NCBI GenBank assembly: GCA_934538895.1
Contig: CAKTCH010000097.1
Coordinates: forward strand, 1 to 6,184
Length of the DNA: 6,184 bases
Source: an uncultured Alphaproteobacteria bacterium
Lineage (GTDB): Bacteria; Pseudomonadota; Alphaproteobacteria; Micavibrionales; Micavibrionaceae
Direction: 5' to 3'
A program made the position numbers and the translations under genes. Below the pieces are notes generated by a model. The model made no database searches. It saw nothing but the letters and a program-made list of their open reading frames with translations, and was not told where the DNA came from. Positions 5,870-6,184 of the stretch are shown here, in pieces; positions within the stretch are counted from its first letter, which is position 1, and each line of letters starts with the position of its first letter.

Positions 5870-6184
5870 TTACTGAATCAATTTGATTGTATTATCAAAT
5901 TCCTCAACTACTTGTTTTACAATATCAAAGGGTGCTTTTTTAAGAAACATCTCTCTCGGATATTTCTTCAAATTCTTAGGAAGTCGTCGCACGGAGGGAT
6001 CGTCATAAAGGTACCATAAAAAATTCATATCTTCTCCCGTTCGATATGCAAAAACGGCAAAGTCATCCGTAGACTCATCGACACTGAACATATAATTCTC
6101 ATGAGCATCATCGTCGTCCGACAGGAAAGAGAATTTCTCTTCCGAGGTCATTATCCTGTTGGCCGGTATATTGTCTGCGTTCAA
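5870..6184 (-). CDS. Hypothetical acidic protein, possibly partial at right edge
   Basis: I do not recognise this protein. The frame is open for 104 codons up to the window edge, where it begins with a TTG that may or may not be a start. An internal ATG at 6151 would give 93 residues (MTSEEKFSFLSDDDDAHENY...), but AGGA lies only two bases upstream of it, so the true start may be outside the window. The protein is acidic in its first half (a DDDD run, then SVDESTDDF), has aromatic FLWYLYDD in the middle and ends in a likely amphipathic helix, FDIVKQVVEEFDNTIKLIQ. No transmembrane segment or signal peptide is visible. It is markedly more AT-rich than tyrS or anmK and lies beside repeat sequence, which suggests acquired or fast-evolving DNA. 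A small accessory protein such as an immunity protein would fit but is not shown. Confidence 0.55.
   Translation of the reverse strand: MNADNIPANRIMTSEEKFSFLSDDDDAHENYMFSVDESTDDFAVFAYRTGEDMNFLWYLYDDPSVRRLPKNLKKYPREMFLKKAPFDIVKQVVEEFDNTIKLIQ

Overview
The window looks like an ordinary housekeeping stretch of an alphaproteobacterial chromosome. The reasons are protein style (TyrS beginning MAAVKSDFLN..., Sua5 with a C-terminal extension, AnmK divergent from TyrS), the fairly GC-rich housekeeping genes, and TGTCATYCC-type palindromic repeats of a kind common in that class. I cannot name the genus from sequence alone.

Left part, all on the minus strand and read right to left: anmK (3288-2200), a Sua5/TsaC-type threonylcarbamoyl-AMP synthase (2203-1202), then, after a 300-base gap, a membrane-anchored M48 zinc metallopeptidase (901 to beyond base 1). 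anmK and the Sua5 gene overlap by four bases (ATGA) and are probably translationally coupled. anmK most likely starts at a TTG with a good ribosome binding site, not at the upstream in-frame ATG, which lies in inserted repeat sequence.

Centre, plus strand: a small GIY-YIG nuclease-like gene (3349-3660) lies between the divergent anmK and tyrS, framed by roughly 30-base imperfect inverted repeats (3302-3331 and 3634-3663). tyrS (3675-4937) follows at once, then an unrecognised 197-residue gene (4954-5547), probably in the tyrS operon.

Right part: a 322-base gap holds an 88-base element (5634-5721) made of two inverted hairpin arms. Their ends and layout match the arms around the GIY-YIG gene. 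A degenerate single arm may sit at 5836-5857. The window ends in an AT-rich, acidic, unrecognised minus-strand gene that is cut by the right edge.

The most interesting signal is the relation between the two repeat structures. One consists of two arms around a GIY-YIG gene; the other has two similar arms around a short spacer. This suggests a GIY-YIG-linked mobile repeat with a gene-less, MITE-like relative close by. It is an inference from one window and needs genome-wide comparison.
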